Shown: piece after piece, positions 63,171-64,000 of the stretch | Layout: every line of letters starts with the position of its first letter | Position numbering within the stretch: position 1 is the first letter of the stretch | DNA from: Ensifer aridi | GTDB lineage: Bacteria; Pseudomonadota; Alphaproteobacteria; Rhizobiales; Rhizobiaceae | Direction: 5' to 3' | DNA: 64,000 nt | NCBI RefSeq assembly: GCF_002078505.1 | Contig: NZ_LUAV01000021.1 | Location: 1 to 64,000, forward strand | Program-made: the position numbers and the translations under genes | The notes under the pieces: generated by a model | What the model was told of the DNA's origin: nothing | Databases searched by the model: none | Seen by the model: the letters and a program-made list of their open reading frames with translations, nothing else

Positions 63171-63269
63171 GCCGGTCGACAGCGATCGCTAAGGCTCCGG
63201 GCCATTAACGAAGACCATTAGAATTTGCCTTAACAGACAGCCGCAAGGGCTCGCAGAAATTGACCTTTT

Positions 63270-63815
63270 TCACTCTGGCGATGCAAGGGACTCGAAATGA
63301 AAGGGGCCGCGTACGCCGGCAGAGAAACGCTCAGCCGCATTGAGGGCTATCTCCAACCTTTCGCGAGGCGGAGCATCTGAGGATGCGAAGAGCGCACCCA
63401 GTGCTATCTGGCTCCCGCATCCACAGGCGTCGAAACCATCGACCGGCTCCGCGACCTGGTAGTCCCCGCGGATCTGGAAGAGGCGTCCCGCGTAGCCGAC
63501 GAGGAAGGTGCCGCCACGTTCGACTTCGTAGTAGCGCTGTGCGCAGCCACCAGCCTTCAGGCACTGGCGGAGCGCATCGATGAACTCTGTCACCATAAAA
63601 GCGTAGACATCCTTTTCCGGATGCCTCTTTGGTGGCTTGAAGGAGTGCGCCAACAGTTGGCCCACTCTAAATGAAGTCGTAAATCCGAAGATGAAGTCTT
63701 GGTTACGGAAGACTTTGCGATCGGCACGGACCGTAAGTGAGAGGCCGTCCACACCAGCGCTATCGCCCCCGATGTGCACTGACCCGTTGCTGATTAGTCC
63801 GACAATGCACGTCAT
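63270..63815 (-). CDS. Ntn-hydrolase-like (proteasome beta-type) protein
   Basis: A 181-residue protein starting MTCIVGLISNGSVHIGGDSAG. This pattern matches small Ntn-hydrolase/proteasome-beta-like proteins, in which the Thr after the initiator Met would be the nucleophile. GTFLVGYAGRLFQIRGDYQV and ACGCGSQIALGALFAS in the middle are typical of this group. Neither the substrate nor a partner ATPase is evident here. Start: ATG at 63815 after AAGGAGCAGCAAGGA-like sequence. A possible -24/-12 element lies 102 bp upstream. Confidence 0.72.
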   Translation of the reverse strand: MTCIVGLISNGSVHIGGDSAGVDGLSLTVRADRKVFRNQDFIFGFTTSFRVGQLLAHSFKPPKRHPEKDVYAFMVTEFIDALRQCLKAGGCAQRYYEVERGGTFLVGYAGRLFQIRGDYQVAEPVDGFDACGCGSQIALGALFASSDAPPRERLEIALNAAERFSAGVRGPFHFESLASPE

Positions 63816-63916
63816 TCCTTGCTGCTCCTTATCTGGGCTCCATCCGAATCTGTAGATGTCGGTTGTCGGGCGAGCAGCCTGACTGAGGCCCTGCCGCTTG
63901 CCTGCCCAGGATCACC

Positions 63917-63932
63917 AGCAAGCATTGTACCA
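63917..63932 (-). promoter_or_regulatory. Possible sigma-54 promoter (no activator site in window)
   Basis: Minus strand TGGTACAATGCTTGCT has GG-N10-GC spacing and TTGC at -12. Any NifA site 60-150 bp further upstream would mostly fall beyond the window end, so this is tentative. Confidence 0.4.
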
Positions 63933-64000
63933 GCCTCGGATATGAAGGGTCGCCCGACCATCTCCTTGGCCGTCTTCCAGCTGCCAGGCACATTTGCCCG

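Noticed and set aside
1..64000. CRISPR arrays, tRNA and rRNA genes
   Set aside because: I looked for regularly spaced repeats and clover-leaf or rRNA-like segments and saw none. A dedicated search would be needed to exclude a divergent tRNA.

Overview
The window looks like part of a rhizobial symbiosis plasmid or island. It carries a nearly complete nitrogen-fixation gene set, NifA/sigma-54 promoters of the TGT-N10-ACA plus -24/-12 type, and three nod boxes. From memory, the order nifQ-dctA-P450-NTF2-SDR-luciferase-like-nifHDKENX-DUF269, with a peroxiredoxin and iscA-nifS-nifW-fixABCX-nifA-nifB-fdxN-nifZ-nifT on the other strand, closely matches pNGR234a. A Sinorhizobium (Ensifer) fredii-like or related host is therefore likely, but the species cannot be fixed from the sequence alone.

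Layout. 1-2532: an ATP-grasp ligase gene behind a perfect NifA site and a -24/-12 promoter. 2.5-10.5 kb: decayed DNA with an APH/P-loop kinase fusion gene and two adjacent broken insertion sequences (IS1182-like and IS110-like). 10.5-24 kb: accessory genes, namely an MFS carrier, a NodO-like RTX gene with a nod box, a NifA-type promoter ahead of a Gfo/Idh/MocA oxidoreductase, a nod-box-driven aminotransferase (y4wE-like) followed by a luciferase-like monooxygenase (y4wF-like), a MucR-like regulator and an AbrB-type membrane protein. 24.3-34.6 kb (minus strand): iscA-like, nifS, nifW, fixABCX, nifA, nifB, fdxN, nifZ, nifT. 35.3-39.6 kb (plus strand): a sigma-54-type promoter and an operon for an EamA exporter, an IlvD/Edd-type dehydratase and a circularly permuted ATP-grasp enzyme. 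40.5-43.8 kb: an exported S9 peptidase and a peroxiredoxin. 44.4-60.6 kb (plus strand): nifQ, dctA, a P450/NTF2/double-SDR/luciferase-like cluster, then nifHDKENX and a DUF269 gene. 60.6-64 kb: a second NodO-like RTX gene with its own nod box, a decayed membrane-protein gene and an Ntn-hydrolase-like gene.

How it works together. NifA with sigma-54 would switch on the nif/fix genes in nodules: nitrogenase, FeMo-co assembly (NifB, E, N, X, Q), Fe-S supply (NifS, IscA-like), electron supply (FixABCX) and dicarboxylate uptake (DctA). The same promoter type also stands before several genes with no known role in nitrogen fixation: the ATP-grasp ligase at 1306, the Gfo/Idh oxidoreductase at 15639, the exporter-dehydratase-ATP-grasp operon at 35346, and the small-ORF/NTF2/SDR operon at 48279. 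The first two share a homologous promoter with the same 46-bp gap between activator site and promoter. I read these as a dispersed NifA regulon that may make and export an unknown nodule metabolite. It is the best candidate here for an undescribed system. NodD, through the nod boxes, would control the two RTX proteins and the aminotransferase.

The two RTX loci are about 1-kb inverted repeats, including nod box and terminator, that bracket the whole 48-kb nif/accessory block. Much of the remaining intergenic DNA appears to be decayed mobile-element sequence.
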